Shown one piece after another: positions 11,863-22,830 of a stretch of DNA of 64,000 nucleotides (positions are counted from its first letter, which is position 1; each line of letters starts with the position of its first letter). The position numbers and the translations under genes are program-made. The DNA is from JAWKWA01 sp041397765. GTDB lineage: Bacteria; Pseudomonadota; Alphaproteobacteria; Rhizobiales; Hyphomicrobiaceae. The stretch covers positions 124,001 through 188,000 of the forward strand of contig JAWKWA010000004.1 of NCBI GenBank assembly GCA_041397765.1, in the 5' to 3' direction. Under the pieces are notes generated by a model. The model was not told where the DNA came from, searched no databases, and was given only the letters and a program-made list of their open reading frames with translations.

Positions 11863-12125
11863 GCCCACACTCCTGACTGACTATCGTGCCGCTAAGCGTC
11901 GGACCGTTGCAACGACGGTGCCAGATGGCTGTCGCCGGCCGCGCTCCCTCCCCGATCGCCCGCCCCCTTCGAATGACGGGGATCAATCTTGTACAGCATA
12001 GTGAACATAGGGCGAGACGGACCGCAACCTTCGGTTAACCACCGTCGGGAGAAAATCGCTCGAGGCCGGCCTCGGCGCGGGGGCCAAGCGCCACTCACGG
12101 CATATGCCGGTCCGTTCGATGGGCC

Positions 12126-12974
12126 TCAGGAACGCTGCCGGGCGGCGAAATCCTGAAAGGAAAGTCCCGGCTCCGCCTCAGCCGCCGCGCCGAACCGACG
12201 GTTCCGCTCGCGCTTCTCGACGAGGACCGCAAGGAGGCGGGCCGCGTCGGCGAGCGAGGGCGAGTGCTCGCCCGCCACGTCCGCGATGATGCGCCGATAG
12301 GCCGCCTCGAACTGCCGCCAGCTCCCGGGCCGGTTGCAGAGGCTGGCGGGCGACTGGACATAGTCGGTCAGCGGCTCGGCGAGCACCGGCATCGCGCCGC
12401 CGGCGCGGGCGATGAAGGCGATGTTGGCGGCGACGTCCTCGGCGACACCGAGGCGCTCGTCGTAGCCGGGCGCGAACAGATCGCGGCGGATCAGCGGAAA
12501 GAGCGGGCAATCGAGCGCGGCGAGGCCTGACCGGTCGAGCATGGCGGGCGCCGTGCGGCGCGGCAAGGCCGTGCCGATCTCCTCGCCCGCGGCCGAGAGG
12601 GTCCGCACATTGTCGGCGGCAAGACCGTGCCGGCGGGCGAGCGGGATCAGGCGGGCGAGCTTCTCGGGATGCCAGCGGTCGTCGGCATCGAGGGGGGCGA
12701 GATAGTCGCCAGCCGAGGCCGCGGCTGCCTGGTTGCGGGCCCGCGCCGGACCCGAGCGCGGCCTCTCGGTGCGCGTGAAGACGAGGCGGGGATCGCGGAT
12801 GCCGGAGGCGGCCAGAACGACCCGGTAATCCAGCTCATCGTCGGCGGCGACGACTACTTCGAGCCTTGTCCAGGTCTGGGCGAGAGCGCTCGCGACGGCG
12901 GCCGCGATCGTCGCCCCGGCCGCATGGGCCGGCATCAGGACTGAGACGAGGGGCTCTGCGGGCGCTGGCGTCAA
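12126..12974 (-). CDS. Family 2 glycosyltransferase
   Basis: A 282-residue GT-A fold enzyme starting VSVLMPAHAAG after eight residues, with ARNQAAAASAGDYLAPLDADDRW, where LDADD is the DxD metal/nucleotide-sugar site. It probably transfers a sugar from an NDP donor to an unknown acceptor. The start is a TTG at 12974 that overlaps the pccB stop by four bases (TTGA), so translation is coupled to a carboxylase subunit, an unexpected partner. No other polysaccharide genes are nearby. Confidence 0.85.
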   Translation of the reverse strand: MTPAPAEPLVSVLMPAHAAGATIAAAVASALAQTWTRLEVVVAADDELDYRVVLAASGIRDPRLVFTRTERPRSGPARARNQAAAASAGDYLAPLDADDRWHPEKLARLIPLARRHGLAADNVRTLSAAGEEIGTALPRRTAPAMLDRSGLAALDCPLFPLIRRDLFAPGYDERLGVAEDVAANIAFIARAGGAMPVLAEPLTDYVQSPASLCNRPGSWRQFEAAYRRIIADVAGEHSPSLADAARLLAVLVEKRERNRRFGAAAEAEPGLSFQDFAARQRS

Positions 12975-14503
12975 AGCGGGATGTTGTCGTGCTTCTTCCA
13001 GGGATTCTCGACGGTCTTGCCCTTCAGCATGTTGAGCGCGCGGGCGATGCGGCGGCGGGTCGAGTGGGGCATGATCACCTCGTCGATATAGCCGCGCTCG
13101 GCGGCGACGAAGGGATTGGCGAAGCGGCGCTGATACTCCTCGATGCGGGTCTTGATCTTCTCGGGGTCGGAGAGCTCGGAGCGATAGAGAATCTCGGCGG
13201 CGCCCTTTGCCCCCATCACCGCAATCTCGGCCGAGGGCCAGGCATAGTTGACGTCGCCGCGGATATGCTTGGAGCTCATGACGTCGTAGGCGCCGCCATA
13301 GGCCTTGCGGGTGATGACGGTCACTTTCGGCACGGTCGCCTCGGAATAGGCGAAGAGCAGCTTGGCGCCGTGCTTGATGAGGCCGCCATATTCCTGGGCG
13401 GTTCCCGGCAGGAAGCCCGGCACGTCGACGAAGGTGACGAGGGGGATCGAGAAACAGTCGCAGAAGCGAACGAAGCGGGCGGCCTTGCGCGAGGCATCGC
13501 TGTCGAGGACGCCGGCGAGGACCATGGGCTGATTGGCGACGATGCCGACGGTCGCCCCCTCGATCCGCGCGAACCCCGTCACGATGTTGCGGGCGAAGGT
13601 CTCCTGGATCTCGAAGAAGTCGCCCTCGTCGACGACCTTCAGGATCAGCTCCTTCATGTCGTAGGGCTTGTTGGGATTGTCGGGGATCAGCGTATCGAGC
13701 GAGGGCTCGTTGCGGTCGTGGCGGTCGCGAGTCGGCAGGACCGGCACGCCGGAGAGATTGTTGGAGGGCAGGAAGTCCATCAGCCGGCGCATCTGCAGGA
13801 GCGCCTCGACGTCGTTCTCATAGGCCCGGTCGGCGATCGAGGACTTCGTGGTGTGGACCGAGGCGCCGCCGAGCTCTTCGGCCGTCACAGTCTCGTTGGT
13901 CACCGTCTTCACGACGTCCGGCCCGGTCACGAACATGTAGCTCGTGTCCTTCACCATGAAAATGAAATCGGTCATGGCCGGCGAATAGACGTCACCGCCG
14001 GCGCAAGGGCCCATGATCACAGAGATCTGCGGGATGACGCCCGAGGCGAGCACGTTCCTGAGGAACACCTCGCCATAGCCGCCGAGCGCGGCGACGCCTT
14101 CCTGGATGCGGGCGCCGCCGGCATCGAAGAGGCCGATGACCGGCGCGCGGTTCTGCAGCGCCATGTCCTGGATCTTGGTGATCTTCCTTGCATGGCTCTC
14201 GCTCAGGGAGCCGCCGAACACGGTGAAATCCTTGGCAAAGACATAGACGACGCGGCCGTTGATGGTGCCCCAGCCGGTCACCACGCCGTCGCCGGGGATC
14301 TTCGATTTCTCCATACCGAAATCGGTGGAGCGGTGCTCGACATACATGTCGAACTCCTCGAAGGAGCCGTCGTCGAGGAGCAGCTCGATGCGCTCGCGCG
14401 CGGTCAGCTTGCCGCGCTTGTGCTGGGCCTCGATGCGCGCTTCGCCGCCGCCGAGACGGGCGACCGCACGGCGCCGCTCGAGCTCCTCGATGATGTCCTT
14501 CAT
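12971..14503 (-). CDS. pccB: Propionyl-CoA carboxylase beta subunit (carboxyltransferase)
   Basis: From ATG 14503 (preceded by GGGAGG-like sequence) the 510-residue protein starts MKDIIEELERRRAVARLGGG and runs through carboxyltransferase motifs KGKLTARERIELLLD, GVVTGWGTINGR, GGARIQEGV, GPCAGGDVYSPA and PGFLPGTAQEYGG to KHDNIPL. It transfers carboxyl from biotin to propionyl-CoA to make methylmalonyl-CoA, used in catabolism of odd-chain and branched compounds. The alpha (biotin) subunit is not in the window. It overlaps the downstream glycosyltransferase by four bases. Confidence 0.95.
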   Translation of the reverse strand: MKDIIEELERRRAVARLGGGEARIEAQHKRGKLTARERIELLLDDGSFEEFDMYVEHRSTDFGMEKSKIPGDGVVTGWGTINGRVVYVFAKDFTVFGGSLSESHARKITKIQDMALQNRAPVIGLFDAGGARIQEGVAALGGYGEVFLRNVLASGVIPQISVIMGPCAGGDVYSPAMTDFIFMVKDTSYMFVTGPDVVKTVTNETVTAEELGGASVHTTKSSIADRAYENDVEALLQMRRLMDFLPSNNLSGVPVLPTRDRHDRNEPSLDTLIPDNPNKPYDMKELILKVVDEGDFFEIQETFARNIVTGFARIEGATVGIVANQPMVLAGVLDSDASRKAARFVRFCDCFSIPLVTFVDVPGFLPGTAQEYGGLIKHGAKLLFAYSEATVPKVTVITRKAYGGAYDVMSSKHIRGDVNYAWPSAEIAVMGAKGAAEILYRSELSDPEKIKTRIEEYQRRFANPFVAAERGYIDEVIMPHSTRRRIARALNMLKGKTVENPWKKHDNIPL

Positions 14504-14648
14504 GGGCTCCCCTCCTCCCGCCTGCCACGGCGGCCTGGCCGGTGATAGCATGTGAGGGAGGGCGCGCAAGCGGCCGAAAGCAGGGGGAGCCGTGCGCCCC
14601 TCGCGGGAGGCGGGATGGCACGAGCCCGCCCGGAGCGGCCGGGGAGAG

Positions 14649-15263
14649 ATGGCTGTGGGCATGCTGAGGATCGCAAAGGGCGAGTGGCGGGAGAGCCGCT
14701 GGTTGAACGGGCAGGGCCGCTCCTTCGAGATCGTCTCGGAGCCTGCGGTCGCGGGGCCGGGCGAACCGTTCGTGTGGCGGCTCGCGGTCGCCGAGATCGA
14801 CCGCGACTGCGCGTTCTCGGTCTATGGCGCGGTCGACCGGATCTTCACGCTGATCGAGGGCGGCGGCCTTCAGCTCGATTTCGCCAGCGGGGCGCAGATC
14901 ACGGTCGCCCGGCCGTTCGAGCCGGTCGCCTTTGCCGGCGACGATGCCGCCACCTGCCGGCTTGCGGCCGGTCCCTGCCGGGCACTCAACCTGATGGTGG
15001 CGCGCGACCGTATCCGCCCAAGTGTCGAGGTGATCGCGACCGGCGAGCCGCTGCTCATCGGCGCGCAACCCTGGACGATGCTGGTGCACGGGCTCGAGGG
15101 ACAGGTGGAGATCGGCGGGCAGGCGATGGCGACCGGCGACACGCTCGTCCTGGCACTCGACACGGCGGCCGCTCTCGTGCCGGATGGGCCGTCGCGGGTG
15201 CTCGTGCTCGGCCTCATCGCCAGCGAAGGGCGGGAGCTGGCGGGCCGTCTCGCAAAGGCTTGA
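14649..15263 (+). CDS. HutD family protein
   Basis: From ATG 14649, with GGGGAGAG just upstream, the 204-residue product has the cupin-like HutD pattern: residues such as PFVWRLAVAEIDRDCAFSVY, RIFTLIEGGGLQLDF and a C-terminal second barrel (GDTLVLALD). HutD proteins are small bicupins linked to histidine utilisation, where they may act as metabolite-sensing governors. Here no hut genes flank it; it precedes msrPQ instead. The role in this setting is unknown. An upstream in-frame ATG at 14592 gives an unconserved 19-residue extension. Confidence 0.82.
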   Translation: MAVGMLRIAKGEWRESRWLNGQGRSFEIVSEPAVAGPGEPFVWRLAVAEIDRDCAFSVYGAVDRIFTLIEGGGLQLDFASGAQITVARPFEPVAFAGDDAATCRLAAGPCRALNLMVARDRIRPSVEVIATGEPLLIGAQPWTMLVHGLEGQVEIGGQAMATGDTLVLALDTAAALVPDGPSRVLVLGLIASEGRELAGRLAKA

Positions 15264-15392
15264 TCGGCCGCGACCGTCTCGTGACATGTCCTGGCCCAGA
15301 CTCTCCCCTATATGCATGGCATGCGTCGGAGCCTCGGGGGTCGACGCCCCTCCGCCGCGCCGTGAGATCCCGCTCATCGAAAGGAACATGCC

Positions 15393-16345
<953 letters not shown>

Positions 16346-16346
<1 letters not shown>

Positions 16347-17068
16347 TGGCCGATGGCGGAGGACGCATCGTGGCCGGCGGGCGCAGCGAAGGCAAGGCGG
16401 GCGCCCGGCGTCGCCGGGGTGGTCCGTTCGGGCTCACCGACCGGTCGGCGGTCTACCTCGCGGGGCTCGTGCCGGCGGCCTGGCTCGCCGTTTCGGCGGC
16501 GATGGGCTGGCTCGGCGTCGACCCGGTCCGCGCGCTCGAGCACGTGCTCGGCCTTTGGGCGCTGCGCTTCCTGGTGCTCGGCCTGATGGTGACGCCGTTG
16601 CGCGACCTGGGCTGGCCGCGGCTCATCCGCTACCGCCGCGCACTCGGCGTCCTCGCTTTCATCTATGCGCTCCTGCATCTTGGCGTCTATCTGGGTCTCG
16701 ACCAGGGCCTGGATCCAGCCGCGATCCTCGCCGACGTGCTGAAGCGGCCCTACATCACGGTCGGGCTCGCCGCGCTCCTTCTCCTCATACCGCTGGCGGC
16801 GACCTCGACCGACGCCATGGTGAAGCGGCTCGGCGCGGCGGCCTGGAGCCGGCTCCACCGGCTCGTCTATCCCGCCGTCGCGCTCGGTGTCCTGCACTTC
16901 GTCATGGTGGTGAAGGGCTGGCCGCCCGAGCCCATGGTCTATGCCGGGATCGTGGCGGTGCTGCTCGGCTATCGGGTCTGGCGCAAGGCGATGCCGAAGC
17001 CGGGGCGCGCCGGCCGGCGGCGCCGGGCGCCGTCGCGTCCCGAGGCGGAGCGCTCGCGCGCGAACTGA
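16346..17068 (+). CDS. msrQ: Heme-binding membrane subunit MsrQ
   Basis: The 240-residue integral membrane protein starts at ATG 16346, which shares an A with the msrP stop (TGATG). It has about six hydrophobic segments with histidines typical of the ferric-reductase-like fold (YALLHLGVYLGL, LHRLVYPAVALGVLHFVM), which ligate b-hemes. It passes electrons from the inner-membrane quinone/flavin pool to MsrP. The basic tail after KAMPKPGRAGRRRR is cytoplasmic. Pairing and order match the msrPQ operon. Confidence 0.93.
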
Positions 17069-17144
17069 GCCGAGCCGGGGCGAGCGAAGGCGTCCTTGCC
17101 CGCTTGGTGCGCCGCATCGATCGTTCCACCGGCTATGCCATCCC

Positions 17145-17852
17145 TCACATCGCTTCCTTGATGCCGCGACGGATCAGCCACCAGTTGACCGGATAGGAGG
17201 TCAGGAAGCCGCAGATCATGGCGATCTGCATGGCGGCCCAGAACTCCACGGTATCGACCTCGAGGCGCCTGCCGAGCAGCGTGCCGAACACCCAGAACTG
17301 CATGACCGCCATGGCCCCGTACATGCCGACCTGCCAGGCGGTGAGCGACAGGGCATCGGCCTTCACGGCCGCAATGATGCCCTGGCCGGGCGACAAATCG
17401 CGCATCGGCACGATGGTCGCATACTGGAAGGCGATGCCGATGAGGAAGGCGAGAGCGTAGTCGAGGATCCAGACAGCGAAGATGCGGTCTGCAACCAGTG
17501 TCCCATAGCCCAGCCAGACGGTGACTGCCGGCACGAAGAAAGCCAGCCACTCGGCCAGGATGTCGCCGAACGTGCAACCGGCACCGCAGTGGCATGCCGC
17601 CTTGCCGACCATGACCGGAAAGGGCGGAGCGGGGCTTTCCATACCCTCGCCATCCGACGCAGCCGTCTGACGTCCCCAGGCGCTGTAGGCCCATGCTCCG
17701 AGCGGACCGGCATAGAGCCCTGTTGCTGGCCATACCAGCGTCATGACCGCCATCCGCTGCGGATGACGGGCGACGTCCAGGAGGATGTAGAGTGCGGACA
17801 GGGCGCCAGCCATCAGCATGAGGATGGCGAGTGTATGCAGCCAAGCTGGCAT
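17145..17852 (-). CDS. DUF4396 domain membrane protein
   Basis: From ATG 17852 the 235-residue protein has about five or six transmembrane segments (LHTLAILMLMAGALSALYIL, FFVPAVTVWLGYG, YALAFLIGIAFQYATIV and others). It contains the Cys/His patch KAACHCGAGCTFGDI that marks DUF4396, suggesting a bound metal. It ends VNWWLIRRGIKEAM. It converges with msrQ. The longer open frame to 18002 adds a non-membrane, unconserved leader. Function is unknown. Confidence 0.82.
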   Translation of the reverse strand: MPAWLHTLAILMLMAGALSALYILLDVARHPQRMAVMTLVWPATGLYAGPLGAWAYSAWGRQTAASDGEGMESPAPPFPVMVGKAACHCGAGCTFGDILAEWLAFFVPAVTVWLGYGTLVADRIFAVWILDYALAFLIGIAFQYATIVPMRDLSPGQGIIAAVKADALSLTAWQVGMYGAMAVMQFWVFGTLLGRRLEVDTVEFWAAMQIAMICGFLTSYPVNWWLIRRGIKEAM

Positions 17853-18038
17853 CGAGACGGCGCTTTCGCGTATCGCCGGGCCTCGATGCAGCGCTTGTCG
17901 GCGATCAGCCAGCCGCTCCGGCGCATCCGACCCGACGCGGGTCCATCGGCGGGCACCAGGCCCGCAGGGATCACCCGCGGGCAGCGACCCACTCAATGTC
18001 AAACGCCGCGTGCTGCCCGGAGTTTCCGCCGCGTCGTC

Positions 18039-18623
18039 TCAGCGCTTCAACCGACACTGGGCGGGGAAGGCCTCCAGCACCATCTTGCCGCCCGGTGCGC
18101 GGCTCGCCTCGGCATAGCGCAGCTTGAAGACGACGAAGGCGTCCTCGCCGCTCGAATCGTCCTCCTCCGGGGTCAGGCCGATGCAGATCTGGGCGACGGC
18201 TTCAACCGGTGCGGCACCGGCCTCGAGATTGCGCAGGCAGGCGTCGCGGGCATTGAGGAAGGCGTCCCCCGCGTTCTCGTCGGCGGGATCGCGGGTCTTG
18301 TCGATGCAGGCCTCGAGATCGGCGAGTGCCGGCAGGACCGCCGGCACCGTCGCGATTCCGTCGATCGCCTCGCCGGTCACCCCCTCACCGATCTCGATCG
18401 GCGAACGCGTGGCGGGAACCGAGAAGCTCCCGAACGGACCGCTGACCTCGATCGCGCCCTTCCCGTCCCCCGTATAGGCGAAGGTCAGAGGCGCGTCCCA
18501 GCGCGGGTTGAACACATCCGCCCGGCCGCAGACGAGGGTGAGATCGCCCCCGGCCGCCGAGAGCGGTCCGCCCGCACAAAGGACAAGCACCGCCAGCACG
18601 CACGCAAGCCGCGCCTTCGTCAT
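18039..18623 (-). CDS. Secreted hypothetical protein
   Basis: From ATG 18623 the 194-residue protein has a clear signal peptide (MTKARLACVLAVLVLCAGGPLSA) followed by a small soluble domain with five further cysteines (LVCGRADVF, LEACIDKT, RDACLRNLE, AQICIGL and the terminal PAQCRLKR). It carries acidic and Ala-rich surface segments. I recognise no family. It is preceded by the VOC gene on the same strand with a 76-bp gap, but no functional link is apparent. Confidence 0.7.
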   Translation of the reverse strand: MTKARLACVLAVLVLCAGGPLSAAGGDLTLVCGRADVFNPRWDAPLTFAYTGDGKGAIEVSGPFGSFSVPATRSPIEIGEGVTGEAIDGIATVPAVLPALADLEACIDKTRDPADENAGDAFLNARDACLRNLEAGAAPVEAVAQICIGLTPEEDDSSGEDAFVVFKLRYAEASRAPGGKMVLEAFPAQCRLKR

Positions 18624-18699
18624 GTTCCAAGCTCCGATGATCCGCCCCGAAATCACTGACCGCCATCCCGCCGCCCGGCGCCGCCGGGGGCGGTGGCGC

Positions 18700-19173
18700 T
18701 CAGCCCCGCCGTGCCGCCTCGATGGCGGCGACGTCGATCTTCTTCATGCCCATCATCGCGGTCCAGACGCGCAAGGCGGCCGGGCCGCCGGCGGCGACCG
18801 TCTCGGTCAGCACGCGCGGGCTGATCTGCCAGGAGATGCCCCATCGGTCCTTGCACCAGCCGCAGGCGTGCTCCTCGCCGCCATTGCCGACGATGGCGTC
18901 CCAGTAGCGATCGGTCTCGGCCTGATCCTCGGTCGCGATCTGGAACGAGAAGGCCTCGCTGTGCTTGAAGGCCGGCCCGCCATTCAGCCCGATGCACGGC
19001 GTTCCCGCCACCGTGAACTCGACGACGAGCGCGTCACCGGCCTTGCCGGAGGGATAATCGCCTGGAGCATGATGGATGGCGTGGACGGCGCTGTCGGGAA
19101 AGACACTGGCATAAAAGCGGGCCGCGGCCTCGGCGTCCTTGTCGAACCAAAGGCAAACCAGGCATTTGGCCAT
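18700..19173 (-). CDS. VOC family protein (PhnB-like glyoxalase fold)
   Basis: From ATG 19173 the 157-residue protein starts MAKCLVCLWFDKDAEAAARFY, with VFPDSAVHAIHHAPG, GLNGGPAFKHSEAFSF, the Trp-rich CGWCKDRWGISWQI and C-terminal AMMGMKKIDVAAIEAA. This is the pattern of the small VOC subfamily once called 3-demethylubiquinone-9 3-methyltransferase-like (PhnB type). Substrate and reaction are unknown for most members. It stands alone, divergent from nothing recognisable. Confidence 0.88.
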   Translation of the reverse strand: MAKCLVCLWFDKDAEAAARFYASVFPDSAVHAIHHAPGDYPSGKAGDALVVEFTVAGTPCIGLNGGPAFKHSEAFSFQIATEDQAETDRYWDAIVGNGGEEHACGWCKDRWGISWQISPRVLTETVAAGGPAALRVWTAMMGMKKIDVAAIEAARRG

Positions 19174-19362
19174 GACACTCCTCCAAGTCGGTTGGTGGTT
19201 CAATTCCGACGTTCGCTTGCCCTATCGAAAGCCGCGCGAGCAGATACCGGGATCACAGGAACCACTGGTAAACCTATGCTTCTAGAGGAATTCTACATTT
19301 GAGAATGCACCCGGCAGCACGCGGCACCGAAGTGTCGAACGCGCTTCACCGGGGCTCGAGCT

Positions 19363-20794
19363 TCAGCCATGCTCCTCGCCGTCGCGACCAACGAAAGCGA
19401 TGCGGATCATATTGGTCGCGCCGGGGGTGCCGAGGGGCACACCCGCGGTGATGAGGATGCGCTCGCCGGCTGCGGCGAAACCTTCCTCGCGGGCGATGCG
19501 GCAGGCCTTGGCGACCATGTCGTCATAGTCCTTGGCGTCCTCCGTCAGGACGCTGTGCAATCCCCAGGCGAGTGCGAGGCGGCGGCCGGTCGAAGCGTTC
19601 GGCGTCAGTGCGACGACAGGCTGTCGCGGCCGCTCCCGGCAGACCCTGAGGCCCGTCGAGCCGGTTGCAGTATAGCAGACGATGGCCGCGAGGCCGAGCG
19701 TGTCGGCGATGGTGCGGGCGGCGGCGGCGATGGCGTCGGGGCCGGTCGGCTCGGGCTCGGTCCGCTGGGCGTGGATGATCGGCTCGTAGAGCGCGTCGGT
19801 CTCGACCTCGGTCGCCACCTTGTCCATCATGGCGACCGCCTCGAGCGGGAACTGGCCGACGGCCGATTCGGCCGACAGCATGACGGCGTCGGCGCCCTCG
19901 AAGACGGCGGTCGCGACGTCGGACACCTCGGCACGGGTCGGCACCGGGGCGGAGATCATCGATTCCAGCATCTGGGTGGCGACCACGACCGGCTTGCCGG
20001 CGCGGCGGGCCCGGCGGGTGATGCGCTTCTGCAGGCCCGGCACCTTCTCGATCGGCAATTCGACGCCGAGATCGCCGCGGGCGATCATCAGACCGTCCGA
20101 TATCTCGATGATGCGCTCGAGGTCGCCGATGGCCGACGGCTTCTCGATCTTGGCCATGACGGGCGCGGCCGGCGACGATCTTGCGCGCCTCGGCGACGTC
20201 GTCGGCGCGCTGCACGAAGGAGAGCGCCACCCAGTCGACACCGAGCTCCAGCACCTGGGCGAGGTCGGAGCGGTCCTTGTCGGTGAGCGCCCCGAGCGGC
20301 AGCACCGTGTCGGGCAGGCTGATGCCCTTGCGGCTGGCGAGCGGACCACCGACAGCGACCTCGGTGAGGATGCGATCCTCCGTCTTCTCGAGGACGACGA
20401 GGCGCAGCTTGCCGTCGTCGAGCAGCAGGTTATGGCCCGGCTCGACGGCGGCGAAAATCTGGGGATGGGGCAGGTGGACGCGGTCGATCCCGCCCGGCGC
20501 AGTGGTCCGGTCGAGGACGAAGCGGCGCCCCTCGGTCAGGAGCGCCCGGCCGCCGTTGATCTCGCCGACCCTGAGCTTGGGACCCTGCAGGTCGGCGAGG
20601 ATCGCGATCGGCCGGCGCACCAGGCGCTCGACCGCGCGGATGGCCCGGTGCTGGGCCTTCAAGCCCTCGTGCGAGGCGTGGCTCATATTGATGCGGAAGA
20701 CGTCGGCGCCCGCCGCGAAAAGCCGTCCGATCATCGCCTCGTCCGCCGTCGCGGGCCCGAGTGTCGCGATGATCTTGACCCGTCGATTGCGCAT
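19363..20794 (-). CDS. pyk: Pyruvate kinase, interrupted by one frameshift in this sequence
   Basis: Pyruvate kinase makes pyruvate and ATP from phosphoenolpyruvate in glycolysis. The N-terminal frame from 20794 reads MRNRRVKIIATLGPA, then FRINMSHASHE, ADLQGPKLRVG and ALSFVQRADDVAEARKIVAG. At about 20163 the frame changes and continues VMAKIEKPSAIGDLERII, ARGDLGVELP, TQMLESM, PTRAEVSDVATAVFEGADAVMLS and ends GVPLGTPGATNMIRIA. The shift equals one extra or two missing bases in a GC run. Corrected, the enzyme is about 476 residues, normal for the family. A sequencing indel is likely. Confidence 0.93.
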
Positions 20795-20905
20795 GATCCA
20801 GTCCCGCCGATGCCCTCGACCGAGGAGACCGGCGGGCGTGTCTCTCCCCGCTCGCTCCAGCCGGCGGCGCAAGGGGCACGACGGCCCCGCACCACGCGAT
20901 CCCGG

Positions 20906-21389
20906 TCACTGGTCCTTGCCGCCTGCCTCGTCGGGCGGGTCGACCAGTCGGATCGTGTAGTCGGTCGCATCGCCCGTGTCGACCTCGGAGAACCCGGTGT
21001 CACGGAAGCCGCGCAGCTCGCAGTCGGCGGCTCCCTGATGGTGAAGCTCTTGTCGGCGATGCACATATGGTCCTTGCCGGACCAGCCGCCGCCACGATCG
21101 TAGTCGACGGCGTGGATGTAGTAGAAGCGGCTGCCGAGATTGCCGGAAGCAGCGTCTCGCAGGAATGCGAGAGGACGTTCCACCAGCCTTCCGTCACCCA
21201 TTCCCCGGCCTTGGCGTCCTTGTAGCCGACGGCGACGCCGATCCGGCTCGAGGTGAAATTGCACAGCTTGAGGTCGGCCCGGGCGGGGGCGGAAAAGGCC
21301 GCAAGCGCAAGGACACCGACGAGGAGGCCGCGCGCCGCACCTCGCCCGGCGGTCCGATTGCATGGCCTGCCATGGCGCATCGCACGCAC
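20906..21389 (-). CDS. DUF1036 secreted protein, two frameshifts in this sequence
   Basis: The product begins with a signal peptide (GLLVGVLALAAFSAPARA) followed by DLKLCNFTSSRIGVAVGYKD and WVTEGWWNV...CETLL, then after a frame change at about 21150 SRFYYIHAVDYDRGGGW, and after a second at about 21030 DCELRGFRDTGFSEVDTGD ending EAGGKDQ near 20906. These three pieces in order make a complete DUF1036 protein of about 160 residues. Both shifts are one missing base, one in a T-run and one in a C-run, so homopolymer undercalling is likely. The role of DUF1036 is unknown; it is common in alphaproteobacterial periplasms. Confidence 0.82.
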
Positions 21390-21428
21390 GCTTCAGCCGT
21401 CCTCAATTCGCAGATGGCGCCGCCTGGG

Positions 21429-22712
21429 TCAGGGATCGACCAGGAGCACACGGAAGTCGTTGACATTGGTCCCGGTCGGGCCGGTGACGAGAAGATCGCC
21501 GAGCCGGGCGAAGAACCCGCCCGAATCGTTGTTGGCGAGAAAACCGGCCGGATTGAGATCGAAGGCGCGCGCGCGGTCAAGCGTATCGGGGAAAACGAGG
21601 GCGCCGGCGGGGTCGTCGGCCGCCCCGCTGCCGCCGTCGGTGCCGTCGGTATCGGCGGCAAGGCCGGCGATGCCGGGCGCCCCGTCGAGGGCGATGGCGA
21701 GGCCGAGGGCATATTCCTGGTTGGAGCCGCCCCGGCCGTTTCCGGCGACGGTGACGGTGACCTCGCCGCCCGAGAGCAGGGCGACGCGGCGGCCGGCGGC
21801 GCAGGCCGCGCGGGCGAGCCGGGCGTGGGCGGCGGCGAGATCGCGCGCCTCGCCCTCCAGCGCATCGCCGAGGATCTCGACCTCATAGCCCCAGCGCCGG
21901 GCGAGATCGGCCGCCCGCTCGAGCGACAGGCGGGGCGCGGCGACGATGCGGTAGGTGGCGTCCGCGAAAGCCGGGTCGCCGGGCTTCAGCGTCTCGTTCG
22001 CGGGATCGGCGAGCGCGGCCAGCACCGCGGCCGGCACGGACGGGCCGAGACGGGCGAGGACGCCATGCGCCTCGGCGAGCGTCGAGGGGTCGGGCACGGT
22101 CGGGCCCGAGCCGATCACCGCCGGATCGTCGCCCGGCACGTCGGAGATGGCGAGGGTCAGCAACGCGCCGGCGCGCGAGGCGTGAGCGAGCCTACCGCCC
22201 TTGATGCCGGAGAGGTGTTTGCGGATGGCATTGATGTCGTGAATGCGCGCGCCGCTGCGCAACAATAGCCGCGTCACCGCCTGCTTGTCGTCGAGCGAGA
22301 CGCCCGCCACCGGCTTCGACCAGATGGCCGAGGCGCCGCCCGAAAGGAGAACAAGAACGGTGTCGGCAGGCGTGGCGGCCGACACCAGATCGAGGGCCGT
22401 TTCGGCGGCGAGGATGCTCGCCCGGTCGGGCACCGGGTGGCCGGCCTCCTGGACGGCGATACGCGCCGTCGGCAGGCGATAGCCGTGACGGGTCGCGACC
22501 GTCCCGCTCACCTCGTCGAGACAGCCGAGGCGTTCGTAGTGGGCCTCGGTGGCGCGCGCCATGGCGGCCGCGGCCTTGCCGGCACCGGTGACGAGGAGGC
22601 GGCCGCCAGGGGGAATGCCGGGGAGATGAGCGGGCAGGCAGGCGGACGGATCGGCGGCCGCGATGGCGGCATCGAGGAGCGCCTGAAGCCTTGCCCTGAC
22701 TGTTGCGGCCAT
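21429..22712 (-). CDS. Glycerate 2-kinase (TtuD/GckA, MOFRL family)
   Basis: From ATG 22712 the 427-residue protein has the N-terminal glycerate kinase domain (LLVTGAGKAAAAMARA, LVLLSGGASAIWSKP, INAIRKHLSGIKGGRLA, AISDVPGDDPAVIGSGPTV) and the C-terminal MOFRL domain (ALLSGGEVTVTV, GGSNQEYALGLAIAL, AADTDGTDGGSGAA). It phosphorylates D-glycerate to 2-phosphoglycerate with ATP, feeding lower glycolysis; older annotations call it hydroxypyruvate reductase. It lies close to pyk on the same strand, and both act at the lower end of glycolysis. Confidence 0.92.
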   Translation of the reverse strand: MAATVRARLQALLDAAIAAADPSACLPAHLPGIPPGGRLLVTGAGKAAAAMARATEAHYERLGCLDEVSGTVATRHGYRLPTARIAVQEAGHPVPDRASILAAETALDLVSAATPADTVLVLLSGGASAIWSKPVAGVSLDDKQAVTRLLLRSGARIHDINAIRKHLSGIKGGRLAHASRAGALLTLAISDVPGDDPAVIGSGPTVPDPSTLAEAHGVLARLGPSVPAAVLAALADPANETLKPGDPAFADATYRIVAAPRLSLERAADLARRWGYEVEILGDALEGEARDLAAAHARLARAACAAGRRVALLSGGEVTVTVAGNGRGGSNQEYALGLAIALDGAPGIAGLAADTDGTDGGSGAADDPAGALVFPDTLDRARAFDLNPAGFLANNDSGGFFARLGDLLVTGPTGTNVNDFRVLLVDP

Positions 22713-22830
22713 CGGCCCGCGGCCCTCCGTCGTCTCCAGCCATGCCCTCGTCGCGCGGGCCGGACAGTAGCCTTCGGGCAACGGCCTGACTATAGTCGCC
22801 GGCCAGTCCGCAGCGAGAGACGGCTTGGCC

